Source: an uncultured Bacteroidales bacterium
GTDB lineage: Bacteria; Bacteroidota; Bacteroidia; Bacteroidales; P3
Reading direction: 5' to 3'
Assembly: GCA_900317125.1 (NCBI GenBank)
Contig: ONFR01000003.1
Coordinates: 186,001 to 250,000 of the forward strand
DNA length: 64,000 nt
Made by a program: the position numbers and the translations under genes. The notes under the pieces were generated by a model. It was not told where the DNA came from. It saw only the letters and a list, made by a program, of their open reading frames with translations, and searched no databases. Below are positions 8,121-18,022 of this stretch, one piece after another. Position 1 is the stretch's first letter, and every line of letters begins with the position of its first letter.

Positions 8121-9169
8121 AAAAATGGTATACTGTAGCATTGCTGGCCGCTATGCTTTTTATGTTTGTAGCGTGCGAGAAGGCTTGGATGCAGGAGCCT
8201 GGAGCCACACGTGCACAGGTGTTTGACTATCTATGGCTGCGTGTGGACGAGCAGTACTCGATGTTCGATGTCAAACAGGTCGACTGGAAGGCCGTCTACG
8301 ACTCGCTGCGGCCTATGGTCAACGACACCATGAGTTCCGACAGCCTGTTCGCCGTTTGTGCAGCCATGCTCGACAGGTTGAACGACGGTCATGTCAACCT
8401 TGTGGGGACTTTCGACGTCTCGCGGTCCGATTCCGTCCATCGGCGCTTCTACTCTCAGTCGGGAGTCGACATGAATGTAGTGGTGCTCAACTACCTTGGC
8501 TCGCGGTACCACAGCACCGGGGGGCTTGCCCACTCCTCGCTGTGCGACGGCAAGGTGATTTACGTCTATTACGGCTCCTTCAACAACGGTGTGAGCGAGG
8601 CAGGCTTACGCCATATCATTGCCGCCTACCCCGATGCCAAGGGTATGATACTCGACCTGAGGGGCAACGGCGGCGGCAGCCTCTCCAATGTCAACAACCT
8701 GCTGAGCGTGATGCCCTCCAACGGCCAGATACTCTACTACAGCCAGATAAAATCCGGCCCTGGTCACGACCAATTCACACCCCTTGAGCCGACATACGCT
8801 CCAGTGAACAAAGGCAAAACGTACGACAACCCCGTGGTGGTACTCACCGACCGTGGCTGCTTCAGCGCCACCAGCACCTTCGCCGTCTCCACCCAGGCCT
8901 ACGACAACCTCTTCCTCATGGGCGACACCACAGGCGGCGGCATGGGGTTGCCGACTATGGGCGTGCTGCCCAATGGGTGGCGCTACCGATTCTCCATCAC
9001 ACGGACCATCGCCCTCGATGGCCGCAACTACGAGAACGGCGTGCCACCCGACATCCTCCTGCCCTTCGACCGCTCCGCCTGCCAAACCACCGGCCGCGAC
9101 AACATCATCGACTCTGCCTGTGCCCTCATCGTAGCATACGAAGGCAATCGTTCTGTTTTGAAAAAATGA
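8117..9169 (+). CDS. S41-family (C-terminal processing type) lipoprotein peptidase
   Basis: 350 residues from the ATG at 8117 (ATGA overlap with the previous stop). The leader ends in a lipobox (MFVACEKA). An N-terminal helical part (about 30 to 100) is followed by an S41 core with GMILDLRGNGGGSLSNVNNL, VVVLTDRGCFSATSTFA and MGDTTGGGMGLP. Ser250 in CFSATS is at the expected place of the catalytic serine. Such enzymes cleave C-terminal tails or act like interphotoreceptor-retinoid-binding-type S41 proteins in the periplasm. No PDZ domain is obvious, as in many Bacteroidales S41 lipoproteins. The partner barrel gene upstream suggests shared work at the outer membrane. Confidence 0.83.
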   Translation: MKKWYTVALLAAMLFMFVACEKAWMQEPGATRAQVFDYLWLRVDEQYSMFDVKQVDWKAVYDSLRPMVNDTMSSDSLFAVCAAMLDRLNDGHVNLVGTFDVSRSDSVHRRFYSQSGVDMNVVVLNYLGSRYHSTGGLAHSSLCDGKVIYVYYGSFNNGVSEAGLRHIIAAYPDAKGMILDLRGNGGGSLSNVNNLLSVMPSNGQILYYSQIKSGPGHDQFTPLEPTYAPVNKGKTYDNPVVVLTDRGCFSATSTFAVSTQAYDNLFLMGDTTGGGMGLPTMGVLPNGWRYRFSITRTIALDGRNYENGVPPDILLPFDRSACQTTGRDNIIDSACALIVAYEGNRSVLKK

Positions 9170-9215
9170 GAAGAGAACCCCAATTAATAACAATCACTTT
9201 AAACCTCAGTAATCT

Positions 9216-11873
9216 ATGAAAATACTTATCAGAGCCAGTTACCCCAACTATCAGATGGTCCGCCGCTATGCCTTGTGCGGACCCGAAGTCTTCAACTGCG
9301 ACGTCGACGACGTCAGCAACACCCTGGAAGGCAATAAACCCGGCACAGTCATCTACACCCTCGACGGCGAGACAACCCCTCGCGAGATCCCCCCTCGTTG
9401 GTACGACATGTACCTCCTGCTGAAAACCCGTGGCGAGCAGAAAGAACACTATCTGCGCCTACTTCTCGCCGAACGCGACAATACCGCCACCCCTGAACAA
9501 CTAGCCGAACTGGCCTCCCACCGCAAGCATTTCCGCCAGGAGATTATCAACTATGTGGAGGCAAATCCCCTGCCCGAAAACGATGAACTCATCACCGCCA
9601 TCACTCCCGGAACATTTTCCGATTTCGACATCAGCTACAAAGGCCGCATGCTGGTGGAACTCACCAAGAACTGTTACCCCGTCCCCGATTTCGTCATCCT
9701 CACCGCCGAAATGTCGCGTCATCCCGAACATCTCGAGGAGCGTCTCGAACAGGCTATACATTACCTCGAAATCATGACGCGTCTGCGTCTGGGCGACGAT
9801 CACCACCCGCTGGTTTTCGCTATCCGCTGTGCCATGCCGCAATACATCCCCGGCCTCATGCCGACCCTCCTCAATATTGGTGTCACACGCACCACCCATG
9901 CCGCGCTTCGCCATTCCTACGACGACAATATGGCCAACCGCGTCTACCTCTCCACCCTCCACACCCTCTGCGAGATGCTGGGCATAGAGCGTAAATATGA
10001 CACCACGGACATATCCCTCTCCCTGCCCCTCCAGGAGCAGCGCATCGCCGAGATGGAACAGGAAATCTCCAACGCACGTCCCGACGGTGTTCGCCTTCTT
10101 ACCGATGCCTTCTATCAGGCACTCCTCCTCACGCGGCATGTCTATTCCTTCTATACCGACAATCAGGACCTCATCCTCACCTTCATGCAAGGCAAGCAGG
10201 CTTCGCCGTCTCTCATCCTTCAGCGCATGGTGTGGACCATTGGCAACAATGCCTCCTATCCTGGAGTCCTCTACTCCCGCCACAGCCGCACGGGTAAGGG
10301 CAGCCAGATTGAAAGCTACCGCAATATCTTTGGCGAAGAAATCATGACCGGCGATGTCACTTCCGACGACCGTGCCTACACCAACCGCGACACTATCAAA
10401 GCCGACTTTCCCGCCGTCTACCACTTCCATCCCCTCCTCGTCAAGCTCGAGGAACGCTACCATTCGCCTGTCACCATCGAATTCGCCGTCGAGACCCGTC
10501 CGCGGCAGGTCAGCCTCTTCTCCGTCCTTCAGCTCAATATGAGTGAGATGACAGGCCGTGCCGCCCTCATCTCTGCCATCGACCTTCTACGTGAGGGACG
10601 CATTAACCGTTCCCAGGTCATGGACATCATCAAGCCTTACCATCTGCGCCAGATAGTCTCCGCCGCTATCGACGACCGCTCGATGCAGCGTCTCCAGTTC
10701 TTCGGTCGTGGTATCAGCGTCCTGCCCCGCACGGCTATCAGTGCAGTCCTCTGTTTTTCTGCCACCAAGGCTCGCGAGATGGCCGCACGTGGCAAGCAGG
10801 TATGCCTGTGCCAGGAGCGCTTTGTTCCCGAAGACACCATCACCCTCAACGAAGTCCATGCCATCCTCAGCATGACGCCCGCCGCCATCCATGTTGTCAC
10901 AGCCTGCCGTGGCTACGGTATCCCTGCCCTCCTCGACCTGCATAACTACGGCATCCATTTCGAAAAACAAGGCGACGAGACCGTTGTGGTCAACCAAGAG
11001 GGACTTGTCCTTCACGAGCTCGACGACGTCACCGTCTCCAGTCGCCAGCAGACCATCTATAAAGGCACTGCCGATTTCAAGCCTGCCCGCTTCACCAAAT
11101 ATCTGCGTGGCGAACCTGTCTCACTGGCCCCCGACGAGGTGCAGTTCTTTGCCGAAATGAAGAGTGCCTACGAGGACTACCAGGAGATTGTCACCAGCGA
11201 ACAGGCCTCCGTCATCGACGACCTCGACAAACTCGCCCGTCTCATCCGTTTGGAACTTCAAGACCGTCCCGACACGGCCAAAGGCATCGTCAACAACTGG
11301 TACAGCCGCCACTCCGACCAATACGTGCGCGAAGTGCTGCAAAGCAAGATGGGCTCCCATCTCGACCAGTCGCGCGTTTTTGTGCTGCTTAACACCGCCC
11401 GCAAGGTCCACTTCTTCCAAACTGTCGCCGACATCTGTCTCAGTCAGGGACTCAACGGCCTCACGGCAGGCTCTTTCATGCTCGGGCGTTTCGTCTCCCG
11501 TCCCATCCCTACCTCCGTCTGGAACCGCCTCAGCGACCGCATCGTTGCCTTCCTCCTCAACGAGTATGTCCTCTACGAGAAGTACCAGCAGGTGCTAGCC
11601 GAGGTGGGCGAAATCCGTCTGGCTCGCGCCCACAGCCGCATCGAGACCGAGGGTATCGATAATATGATTGTCGACAACTTCGACCTCCTCAATCTGGTGC
11701 CCCTTATCGTCTCTTCTCACGACTGGAACAGCATCGCTGACCAGCTCGAGAAAATCGAACATCAGGACAACACCCATCTCCTCGTCGAGAAGCTCTCGCG
11801 TCCTATCGACCAAATCTTCGACATGAACAACCGCTATGTGGCCAATCAAGTGAACGCCCACCGTCTGCCATGA
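9216..11873 (+). CDS. Pyruvate-phosphate-dikinase-like protein lacking the PEP/pyruvate barrel
   Basis: 885 residues. An ATP-grasp part aligns by eye with PPDK: YKGRMLVEL (Lys about 142), FAIRCAMPQYIPGLMPTLLN (Arg about 204), GVLYSRHSRTGKGS and IEFAVE (Glu about 422). The PPDK motif QTR is QLN here (Asn about 441). The swivelling phosphohistidine domain follows: VPEDTITLNEVHAILS, then AAIHVVTACRGYGIPAL where PPDK has TSHAAVVARGMGKP, keeping His559. The domain closes near residue 625. The remaining 260 or so residues are helical and carry no TIM-barrel motif. The architecture recalls ATP-grasp/His phosphotransferases such as rifampin phosphotransferase rather than a true dikinase. Substrate unknown. 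It overlaps the PAP2 gene by four bases. Confidence 0.75.
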   Translation: MKILIRASYPNYQMVRRYALCGPEVFNCDVDDVSNTLEGNKPGTVIYTLDGETTPREIPPRWYDMYLLLKTRGEQKEHYLRLLLAERDNTATPEQLAELASHRKHFRQEIINYVEANPLPENDELITAITPGTFSDFDISYKGRMLVELTKNCYPVPDFVILTAEMSRHPEHLEERLEQAIHYLEIMTRLRLGDDHHPLVFAIRCAMPQYIPGLMPTLLNIGVTRTTHAALRHSYDDNMANRVYLSTLHTLCEMLGIERKYDTTDISLSLPLQEQRIAEMEQEISNARPDGVRLLTDAFYQALLLTRHVYSFYTDNQDLILTFMQGKQASPSLILQRMVWTIGNNASYPGVLYSRHSRTGKGSQIESYRNIFGEEIMTGDVTSDDRAYTNRDTIKADFPAVYHFHPLLVKLEERYHSPVTIEFAVETRPRQVSLFSVLQLNMSEMTGRAALISAIDLLREGRINRSQVMDIIKPYHLRQIVSAAIDDRSMQRLQFFGRGISVLPRTAISAVLCFSATKAREMAARGKQVCLCQERFVPEDTITLNEVHAILSMTPAAIHVVTACRGYGIPALLDLHNYGIHFEKQGDETVVVNQEGLVLHELDDVTVSSRQQTIYKGTADFKPARFTKYLRGEPVSLAPDEVQFFAEMKSAYEDYQEIVTSEQASVIDDLDKLARLIRLELQDRPDTAKGIVNNWYSRHSDQYVREVLQSKMGSHLDQSRVFVLLNTARKVHFFQTVADICLSQGLNGLTAGSFMLGRFVSRPIPTSVWNRLSDRIVAFLLNEYVLYEKYQQVLAEVGEIRLARAHSRIETEGIDNMIVDNFDLLNLVPLIVSSHDWNSIADQLEKIEHQDNTHLLVEKLSRPIDQIFDMNNRYVANQVNAHRLP

Positions 11874-12640
11874 AACGCCTCCTCATAGCAGCAGTCTTGT
11901 TGCTCTCATCCACCGTTGCCGCGCAGTCGCCGGATGCTCCCGGGAGAGACAGCGTGGCTGGTGGTGTAAATGTGTCGGCATATAAGTCGGTGATTGACAC
12001 AGCCGCTGTTGCTTCACCACGCCTGACCGCTTCGCTGATGGGCACAGTGAGGACAACCGATTACACTGTGCTTAAGAGCCTTCAGGACTCGCGCACACCA
12101 GCGGCAAACACGCTGTGGGTGTGGGTGAGCAACTCTTTCGTCCTTGCCCCGGTTGTCCCTGCCACCCTGGCCGTGTGTGGATGGACAAACCCCGACACCC
12201 GGCAGGGCGACATCCTCCTCACCAATGCCTGCGAGGTGGGGGGTGCGCTCCTACTCAACGCCGGGCTGACCATGGGGCTAAAAGCCCTGGTTGGCCGTCC
12301 GCGTCCGTGGGTGGCTTACCCATCTGACCTTTTCTGCCTGCAGCATGTGGCCAGCAAGTCATTCCCTTCGGGCCACACTTCCTTCGCCTTTGCCACCGCC
12401 ACATCCCTCTCGCTCGTCTATCCCCGGTGGTATGTCGTGCTGCCTGCCTATCTCTGGGCTGGGGCGGTGGGATACAGCCGTCTGTATGTCGGTGCGCATT
12501 ATCCCACCGACGTGCTGGCGGGTGCGCTGATAGGCACGGGCAGTGCACTCATCATCCACGCGCTCTTCGCCCGTCTCAACAACACCTCCGACATGTTGGC
12601 GCCGCCGCCTGTTGTGAGCCTCTCCTTTCCTTTGGATTGA
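11870..12640 (+). CDS. PAP2-family phosphatase
   Basis: 256 residues with a signal peptide. All three motifs of the PAP2 acid-phosphatase superfamily are present: KALVGRPRPW, then FPSGHTSF, then YSRLYVGAHYPTDVLAG. Several hydrophobic segments surround them, so it is probably a membrane or periplasmic phosphatase acting on lipid phosphates such as undecaprenyl pyrophosphate or phosphatidate. Its start overlaps the stop of the PPDK-like gene (ATGA), so the two are co-translated. The region before the first motif (about 20 to 80) is not typical of the family. Confidence 0.88.
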   Translation: MKRLLIAAVLLLSSTVAAQSPDAPGRDSVAGGVNVSAYKSVIDTAAVASPRLTASLMGTVRTTDYTVLKSLQDSRTPAANTLWVWVSNSFVLAPVVPATLAVCGWTNPDTRQGDILLTNACEVGGALLLNAGLTMGLKALVGRPRPWVAYPSDLFCLQHVASKSFPSGHTSFAFATATSLSLVYPRWYVVLPAYLWAGAVGYSRLYVGAHYPTDVLAGALIGTGSALIIHALFARLNNTSDMLAPPPVVSLSFPLD

Positions 12641-12681
12641 GAATTTAGAATTGTGAGGGTGTTTTTCTCAATTCTCAACTC
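12636..12681. repeat. TTGAGAATT-word hairpin after the PAP2 gene
   Basis: An imperfect hairpin of TTGAGAATT words with the loop GAGGGTGTTTTTCTC. The same loop and arm sequence recurs at 62186 to 62226, so this is a dispersed element, possibly a terminator. Confidence 0.55.
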
Positions 12682-12700
12682 TCATTTTGAAAAAAAAGCG

Positions 12701-12708
12701 TATCTTTG
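12701..12708 (+). promoter_or_regulatory. -7 promoter box for nfo
   Basis: TATCTTTG followed by CAAATTGG, 32 bases before the nfo ATG; it matches TAnnTTTG. Confidence 0.65.
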
Positions 12709-12739
12709 CAAATTGGAATAATATAAAAAATAAGACTTT

Positions 12740-13585
12740 ATGACTAAGTATATAGGCGCACATGTCAGTGCATCGGGAGGCGTGGGTAACGCCATATTGA
12801 ACGCCGAGGCCATCGGGGCCACGGCTTTTGCCCTGTTCACCCGCAACCAGCGCAGCTGGGTGAGCAAGCCTTTGGCGCAAGGGGACATCGACGGCTTCAA
12901 GGCGTTGCTGGCTGAACGGGGGTTCGACGCCCGCTATGTGCTGCCCCACGACAGCTATCTTATCAATCTGGGTTCGCCCGACGAGGAGACGCTGCTGAAG
13001 AGCCGTGCCGCTTTCCTCGACGAGATGCAGCGGGCGCAGCAGCTGGGGTTGGCGATGCTGAATTTCCATCCCGGCAGCCATCTGAACAAGATTGGAGAGG
13101 AGGAGTGCCTGGACCAGATAGCCCGCGAGATTAACCTTGCCCTCGGTCAGACCGAAGGGGTGACGGCCGTCATTGAGAACACGGCGGGGCAGGGGACGAA
13201 TCTGGGCTGGCGTTTCGAGCATATTGCCCGCATCATCGAGGGGGTGGAGGATAAGCAGCGTGTGGGCGTCTGCATCGACACCTGCCACACCCTGGCGGCG
13301 GGCTACGACCTCAGTACCCCGATGGGCTATGACTTCACGATGGAGGAGTTTGAGCGCGTGGTGGGGTTGAAATACCTGCGTGCGGTGCATCTCAACGATA
13401 GCAAGAAGGGGGCAGGCAGCCATGTGGACCGCCACGAGTCGCTCGGCCTCGGCATGCTGGGGAGGGACTTCTTTGCGCGCTTTATGAACGACCCCCGTTT
13501 CGACGAATTGCCCATTATCCTGGAGACCCCCGACCCCACACGCTGGGCGGAGGAGATCGGTTGGCTGAGGGGATTGGAAAAATAA
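12740..13585 (+). CDS. nfo: Endonuclease IV (AP endonuclease)
   Basis: 281 residues, normal for Nfo. It opens with [20 protein letters not shown] and contains [58 protein letters not shown] and ILETPD, which together carry the zinc-binding His, Glu and Asp residues of the family. It cleaves 5' of abasic sites in base excision repair in the cytoplasm. It has its own promoter and stands alone between envelope genes. Confidence 0.97.
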   Translation: MTKYIGAHVSASGGVGNAILNAEAIGATAFALFTRNQRSWVSKPLAQGDIDGFKALLAERGFDARYVLPHDSYLINLGSPDEETLLKSRAAFLDEMQRAQQLGLAMLNFHPGSHLNKIGEEECLDQIAREINLALGQTEGVTAVIENTAGQGTNLGWRFEHIARIIEGVEDKQRVGVCIDTCHTLAAGYDLSTPMGYDFTMEEFERVVGLKYLRAVHLNDSKKGAGSHVDRHESLGLGMLGRDFFARFMNDPRFDELPIILETPDPTRWAEEIGWLRGLEK

Positions 13586-13600
13586 CAATACAATACCATC

Positions 13601-16600
13601 ATGCGACGTTTGTTGATGCTCGTTATGTACCTTGTAGCCTTGACGTGGGTGTGCCGCGGTCAGGTGACGGAGGCGTACGGCTATGCTTTCGCCACGGGAG
13701 TGGACGAGAACATGTGGGTTGATATCGAGGAGCATCAGACGGTGCTTGTGTTTGAGGAGGCGAAGGTGCCCCTACCGTTTGCCTTCACTTTTCACAACAG
13801 GACGTTCACGTCGCTGTCGGTGGCGAGGAACGGAGCGGTGATTTTCGGCAACGAGCAACCCCTGGGCGGTACCGATGCACTGGAGATGCCATGTAGCAAC
13901 GGTTTCGATTTGTCGTGTATCTGGGGGTTGAGTTTCGACGACGTGAGGTTTTTCAGCGGCTGCACCGAGCCCGACTCGGCAGGGAACAGGGTGTTTGTGC
14001 TGCAGTTCCGCCCGGCGTGGTGGTATACCTCGTCGGAATTGATTTGGTGGCAGGTGCAGCTGCACGAGGGCGACGGCAAGGTGGTGCTGGCGTACAAGAT
14101 AGAAAGACGGAACAACGCAGGGAGAAAATGGATAGGTGTGCAGATGCACTACCATGAATATTTATATGTGTCGCCAAGGACACATGCCGCGTACGACACG
14201 GTGATGGACGAAACCTCATATAATGACTGGCCGGAGATTGGGAGATATTATTGCTTCACGCCTGTCGACACCTTCTGCCTGCCGCCCGCCCTGAAGGGGG
14301 TGGAGACCAGGTGGACAGGTCCCGACAGCGCGAAGCTGGTGTGGAGGGGTTGCAGCAGATATGGCATGTATGCCGTGGAGTACGACACGGCAGGCTTTGC
14401 CGAGGGGACGGGCAATATGCTGACCACTGCCGACACACAGGTGGTGTTGACGGGGTTGGCCCAGGGGGTGGACTACGAGGCACGTGTGTATGGGTCTTGT
14501 GCCGACAGTCAGTTGTCGGCGCCTGCGCGGGTACTGTTCCGCGCACCATGCAGCAATGAGACGCTGACTGGCTCTACGGCCGAGGGGTTGGCTTTCTATG
14601 ATTTGACCTCGGATGGGGTGATATGCTATACTGGTTCTACGTTCAACCCATCGGAGCGGAGGGAACTGGCAGACTTTGGGAGCCTGTCCCCCATGTCGCG
14701 GCATACAGTCCACTGCGACGCGCTGGAGCGCGACCCCCGCACCGACGGATGTCTGCGCACGGTGCCCGAGGGGCACTGCGTGTCGGTGAGGCTGGGCAAC
14801 TGGCGCAACGGTGCCGAGCAGGAGGCCATTTCCTATACACTGCATGTGGACACGAACCGGTACGACCTGCTGCTGCTACGCTATGCATTGGTGGAGCAGG
14901 ACCCCAAACATCCGCTGGCGAACCAGCCCCAGTTCGAATTCGATATTACCGATTCGGTCGGGAACAGTCTGGGCGACTGCTATCACGGCATGTTTGTCTC
15001 CGGCACGGGCGACATGCAGGACGAGGAGCAGTCGGGTTGGCGAAGGGGACAGTACGATGTGCTGTGGCGCGACTGGGATGTGGTGGGGGTAGACCTTGCA
15101 CCGATGCATGGGCAGACGATATACGTGACACTGTCCAACCGCGACTGTGCCCAGAGGGGGCATTTCGGCTATGGCTATTTCGCCCTTGAGGGCGGCCGCA
15201 AGCATTTCCGCTACACCGCCTGCGGCGAGGTGCAGGAGTATGTGGTACGTGCTCCGGAGGGCTTCTCCTACCGATGGTATAGCGATGCCGACACGTCGGT
15301 GACCCTCTCGTCGACGGACAGCCTTCGATTTCCTGTGCCTGGGATGGTGATGAACGACGGCTCCGAGCTGCATTGCCGCGTGAGTCATCGCCTGTCGGGC
15401 CATGAGTGCAGCTTTGTGATGACCACCTATGTGGGTGGCCGCTATCCGGTGGCTGATTTCGGATATGATGTGCCCGACCCGTGCGACGATGCTGTCCGGT
15501 TCCACAACTACAGCGTCGTGGCACGCGACAGTGCTCATTCGATGTTGACGCTCTTCCCCTGCGAGCGGTACAGGTGGGTCTTCGACAACGAGACGGTGGT
15601 GGAGGATGAGCACCCGGTGTACCATTTCGGCGCTCCGGGTTGGCATGTGGCCACGCTCTACGCCATGCTGGCCGACGGCGATTGTGTCGACTCGGTGAGC
15701 GATACGCTGTTCATCGATATTCCCGCCGACACGCTGTACGACACTATCTGCGAGGGAGAGGTGTATCGTTTCAACGGCCGGAATCTTATGCAGGCGGGTG
15801 TGTACAGCCGTTTGGACAGCTGTCGTTTCACCATGCTGATGCTGCATGTGCATCCTAGGGTTTATGTCGATGTGGTCGACACCATGGAACTGGGTGACAC
15901 GTACCGCTTTGCGGGGAAACCTTTCTGGGGACCGGCGGTGTACCGTGTGCGCTACAGTACGCTTGTGGGATGCGACAGCGTGGTTACGCTGCACCTCAGC
16001 AGCAGGGAGGAGCGGTACCAGACGGTATGTGAGAGCCTGTTGCCTTTCACCCTGCAGGATGTGACGTTCGACGGTCCGGGATGCGACACGGTCCGTTTCG
16101 TGTCGCATGCGGGTACCGACAGCCTGGTGGTGCTCCACCTCTCGGTGCGGCCGCAGGTGGAGTATGCTTTCCAAGCCCAGCCCCACTGCCGGGGATGGTT
16201 GGGATACGCTGTCCCGTTGGTGGACACGCTGTGCTACCGATTTGTCTCTTCGCCCGCCGACAGTATGCTGTCCAGACAACTTTTGCAGCGCGACACGCTG
16301 CGTCTCGCTCCCGCCTCGCCGACATTATATGTGCTCACTGCCGACTGGTGCGATGCTCCTTCTTGCCCGGTGGCCGACACGCTGTGGCTGCTGCCCGTGG
16401 AGGACGTGGAGGCACGCATGATGGTTGATCCCGGTTACTTGACAGAACACCAACTGGAATTCACAGCCACAGACCTGAGCCTGAGCGGAGGGCGTACCGC
16501 TGCTGGTGATAAATGGCGACAGTGGAGGGTGGGCGTAGCACCGCAGGCGTCGAATGGCGAAACGCCGTTGGTGATAAATGACGACTCGGTGATACACTGC

Positions 16601-17008
16601 AATGCTGCCCACCTTGGAATTGTGACCCCCGACGCCGGAGGGGGACAGACAGTCGTTGCGGACAGCCTCGTGGTGATGCTGACGGTGGGCAACGACCAAT
16701 GCTCCGACACGGCCGTGACTATTGTGCCGATACGGGTGGACAGGTTGTGGTTCCCCAATGTCTTCACGCCAGGCGAGGCGACCAACAACCTTTTCCGGGG
16801 CTATGGGGTGAACATCCGCGACTACGACTTGCAGGTCTACACCCGCTGGGGCGACTGCATCTTCCACACCAAGGATATCAACCAAGGGTGGGACGGTACC
16901 TACCGTGGCGTGCAGAGCCCCATGTCGGCCTACGCCTATATCTGCCACTACACCACCTTGGAGGGTGAACCACGTGTCGTCACCGGCACCGTGACACTTT
17001 TGCGGTAA
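13601..17008 (+). CDS. T9SS cargo protein with gliding-motility-type C-terminal domain
   Basis: 1135 residues. A signal peptide (1 to about 20) is followed by an N-terminal domain beginning YGYAFATGVDENMWVDIEE, also found at the start of the 2409-residue protein at 44182. A fibronectin-III-like domain lies at about 225 to 320 (from LPPALKGV to VLFRAPC). Several cysteine-containing beta domains follow with repeated CDSVV-type segments. The last 90 residues (FPNVFTPGEATNNLFRGYG, then YTRWGDCIF and WDGTYRG) match the gliding-motility-associated C-terminal domain (TIGR04131), a T9SS export signal. It is thus probably secreted or surface-bound, perhaps adhesive. It follows nfo by 15 bases but is unrelated in function. 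Confidence 0.85.
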   Translation: MRRLLMLVMYLVALTWVCRGQVTEAYGYAFATGVDENMWVDIEEHQTVLVFEEAKVPLPFAFTFHNRTFTSLSVARNGAVIFGNEQPLGGTDALEMPCSNGFDLSCIWGLSFDDVRFFSGCTEPDSAGNRVFVLQFRPAWWYTSSELIWWQVQLHEGDGKVVLAYKIERRNNAGRKWIGVQMHYHEYLYVSPRTHAAYDTVMDETSYNDWPEIGRYYCFTPVDTFCLPPALKGVETRWTGPDSAKLVWRGCSRYGMYAVEYDTAGFAEGTGNMLTTADTQVVLTGLAQGVDYEARVYGSCADSQLSAPARVLFRAPCSNETLTGSTAEGLAFYDLTSDGVICYTGSTFNPSERRELADFGSLSPMSRHTVHCDALERDPRTDGCLRTVPEGHCVSVRLGNWRNGAEQEAISYTLHVDTNRYDLLLLRYALVEQDPKHPLANQPQFEFDITDSVGNSLGDCYHGMFVSGTGDMQDEEQSGWRRGQYDVLWRDWDVVGVDLAPMHGQTIYVTLSNRDCAQRGHFGYGYFALEGGRKHFRYTACGEVQEYVVRAPEGFSYRWYSDADTSVTLSSTDSLRFPVPGMVMNDGSELHCRVSHRLSGHECSFVMTTYVGGRYPVADFGYDVPDPCDDAVRFHNYSVVARDSAHSMLTLFPCERYRWVFDNETVVEDEHPVYHFGAPGWHVATLYAMLADGDCVDSVSDTLFIDIPADTLYDTICEGEVYRFNGRNLMQAGVYSRLDSCRFTMLMLHVHPRVYVDVVDTMELGDTYRFAGKPFWGPAVYRVRYSTLVGCDSVVTLHLSSREERYQTVCESLLPFTLQDVTFDGPGCDTVRFVSHAGTDSLVVLHLSVRPQVEYAFQAQPHCRGWLGYAVPLVDTLCYRFVSSPADSMLSRQLLQRDTLRLAPASPTLYVLTADWCDAPSCPVADTLWLLPVEDVEARMMVDPGYLTEHQLEFTATDLSLSGGRTAAGDKWRQWRVGVAPQASNGETPLVINDDSVIHCNAAHLGIVTPDAGGGQTVVADSLVVMLTVGNDQCSDTAVTIVPIRVDRLWFPNVFTPGEATNNLFRGYGVNIRDYDLQVYTRWGDCIFHTKDINQGWDGTYRGVQSPMSAYAYICHYTTLEGEPRVVTGTVTLLR

Positions 17009-17018
17009 TCAAAAGAAA

Positions 17019-17045
17019 ATCGCCGTCTCGGATGGAGGCGGCGAT
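17019..17045. terminator. Hairpin between convergent genes
   Basis: ATCGCCG at 17019 to 17025 pairs with CGGCGAT at 17039 to 17045, with an inner CTC/GAG. It separates the T9SS gene (plus) from the dehydrogenase gene (minus). Confidence 0.6.
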
Positions 17046-17067
17046 GTATTGTGATGTGGTGGTGTGC

Positions 17068-18006
17068 TTAGCGGATGGTATCGAGATACTGGCGCACGTG
17101 GTCGAAGACGATGTCGGCGCGGATGTCGAATGCTTCGCGCGAGGCATACCCGATATGGGGTACGCATACACAGTTGGGTGCAGCCAGCAGGGGATGCCCC
17201 GAGGGCAGGGGAGGTTCTTTCTCGTACACATCTATGCCGGCACCGGCGATGCAGTGGTTGCTCAATGTTTCGGCCAAGGCGGGGATGTCCACCACATTGC
17301 CGCGGGCAGTATTGACGAGGATGGCAGTGGGTTTCATCATCGCAATGCGCTCCCGGCTGATAAGATGGTGGGTCTCGGCGTTCAGCGGCACATGCAGTGT
17401 GACGATGTCGCTCTGTTTCATCAATGAATCAAGGTCGGTATATTCTACACCCATCTTCTCCACTTCAGCGTGACGGCTGCGGTTGTAGGCTATCACTTTG
17501 CAGCCGAAGGCAAGGAGCAGACGGATGGTGGCGGTGCCGATAGCTCCCGTGCCTACCACACCTACGGTCTTGCCCCGCAGTTCGCGTCCCAGAAAGGCCC
17601 CACGGCCCTGTCCCTGACGGGTGGCGGCATCTAGGCTGGTGATGCGGCGCAGCACGTCGAGCATGAGTCCCACGGCCAGTTCGCTGACAGCTGTGGTGGA
17701 ATACCCGGCGGCGTTCTGCACGGTGATGTGGTGTTCGCGGCAGAAGTCCATATCGATATGGTCGAGGCCGGTGAATGCCACCGATAGGTATTGAAGGCTA
17801 GGGCAGCGGCTCAGGACTGCTGCAGGCAGGGGGATGTTTGAAATCACCGCAATGTCGGCTTCGCCCATGCGCGAAGCAAGGATTTCGGTATCCTCGTTGC
17901 GGTCCATATAATATTCAAAGACATGACCTTTGGAGGCCATCTCTTTTTTCAGCTCTTCGAAGTGCTCTTGGCTGATGCCCAGAGGCTCTACACATACGAT
18001 TCTCAT
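17068..18006 (-). CDS. D-isomer 2-hydroxyacid dehydrogenase
   Basis: 312 residues. It has the NAD-binding motif GVVGTGAIGTATIRLL, then the catalytic set Arg in NTARGNVVD, Glu in YEKEPPL and His in PHIGYASREA. It belongs to the formate/glycerate dehydrogenase-like family that reduces 2-oxo acids or oxidises D-2-hydroxy acids with NAD(H). The particular substrate (glycerate, lactate or another) is not evident. The gene follows the flavin reductase gene by 16 bases on the same strand and may share its transcript with dnaA. It differs from the serA gene at 22225 in the catalytic motifs. Confidence 0.9.
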   Translation of the reverse strand: MRIVCVEPLGISQEHFEELKKEMASKGHVFEYYMDRNEDTEILASRMGEADIAVISNIPLPAAVLSRCPSLQYLSVAFTGLDHIDMDFCREHHITVQNAAGYSTTAVSELAVGLMLDVLRRITSLDAATRQGQGRGAFLGRELRGKTVGVVGTGAIGTATIRLLLAFGCKVIAYNRSRHAEVEKMGVEYTDLDSLMKQSDIVTLHVPLNAETHHLISRERIAMMKPTAILVNTARGNVVDIPALAETLSNHCIAGAGIDVYEKEPPLPSGHPLLAAPNCVCVPHIGYASREAFDIRADIVFDHVRQYLDTIR

Positions 18007-18022
18007 GATAGAGGGGGGATTG

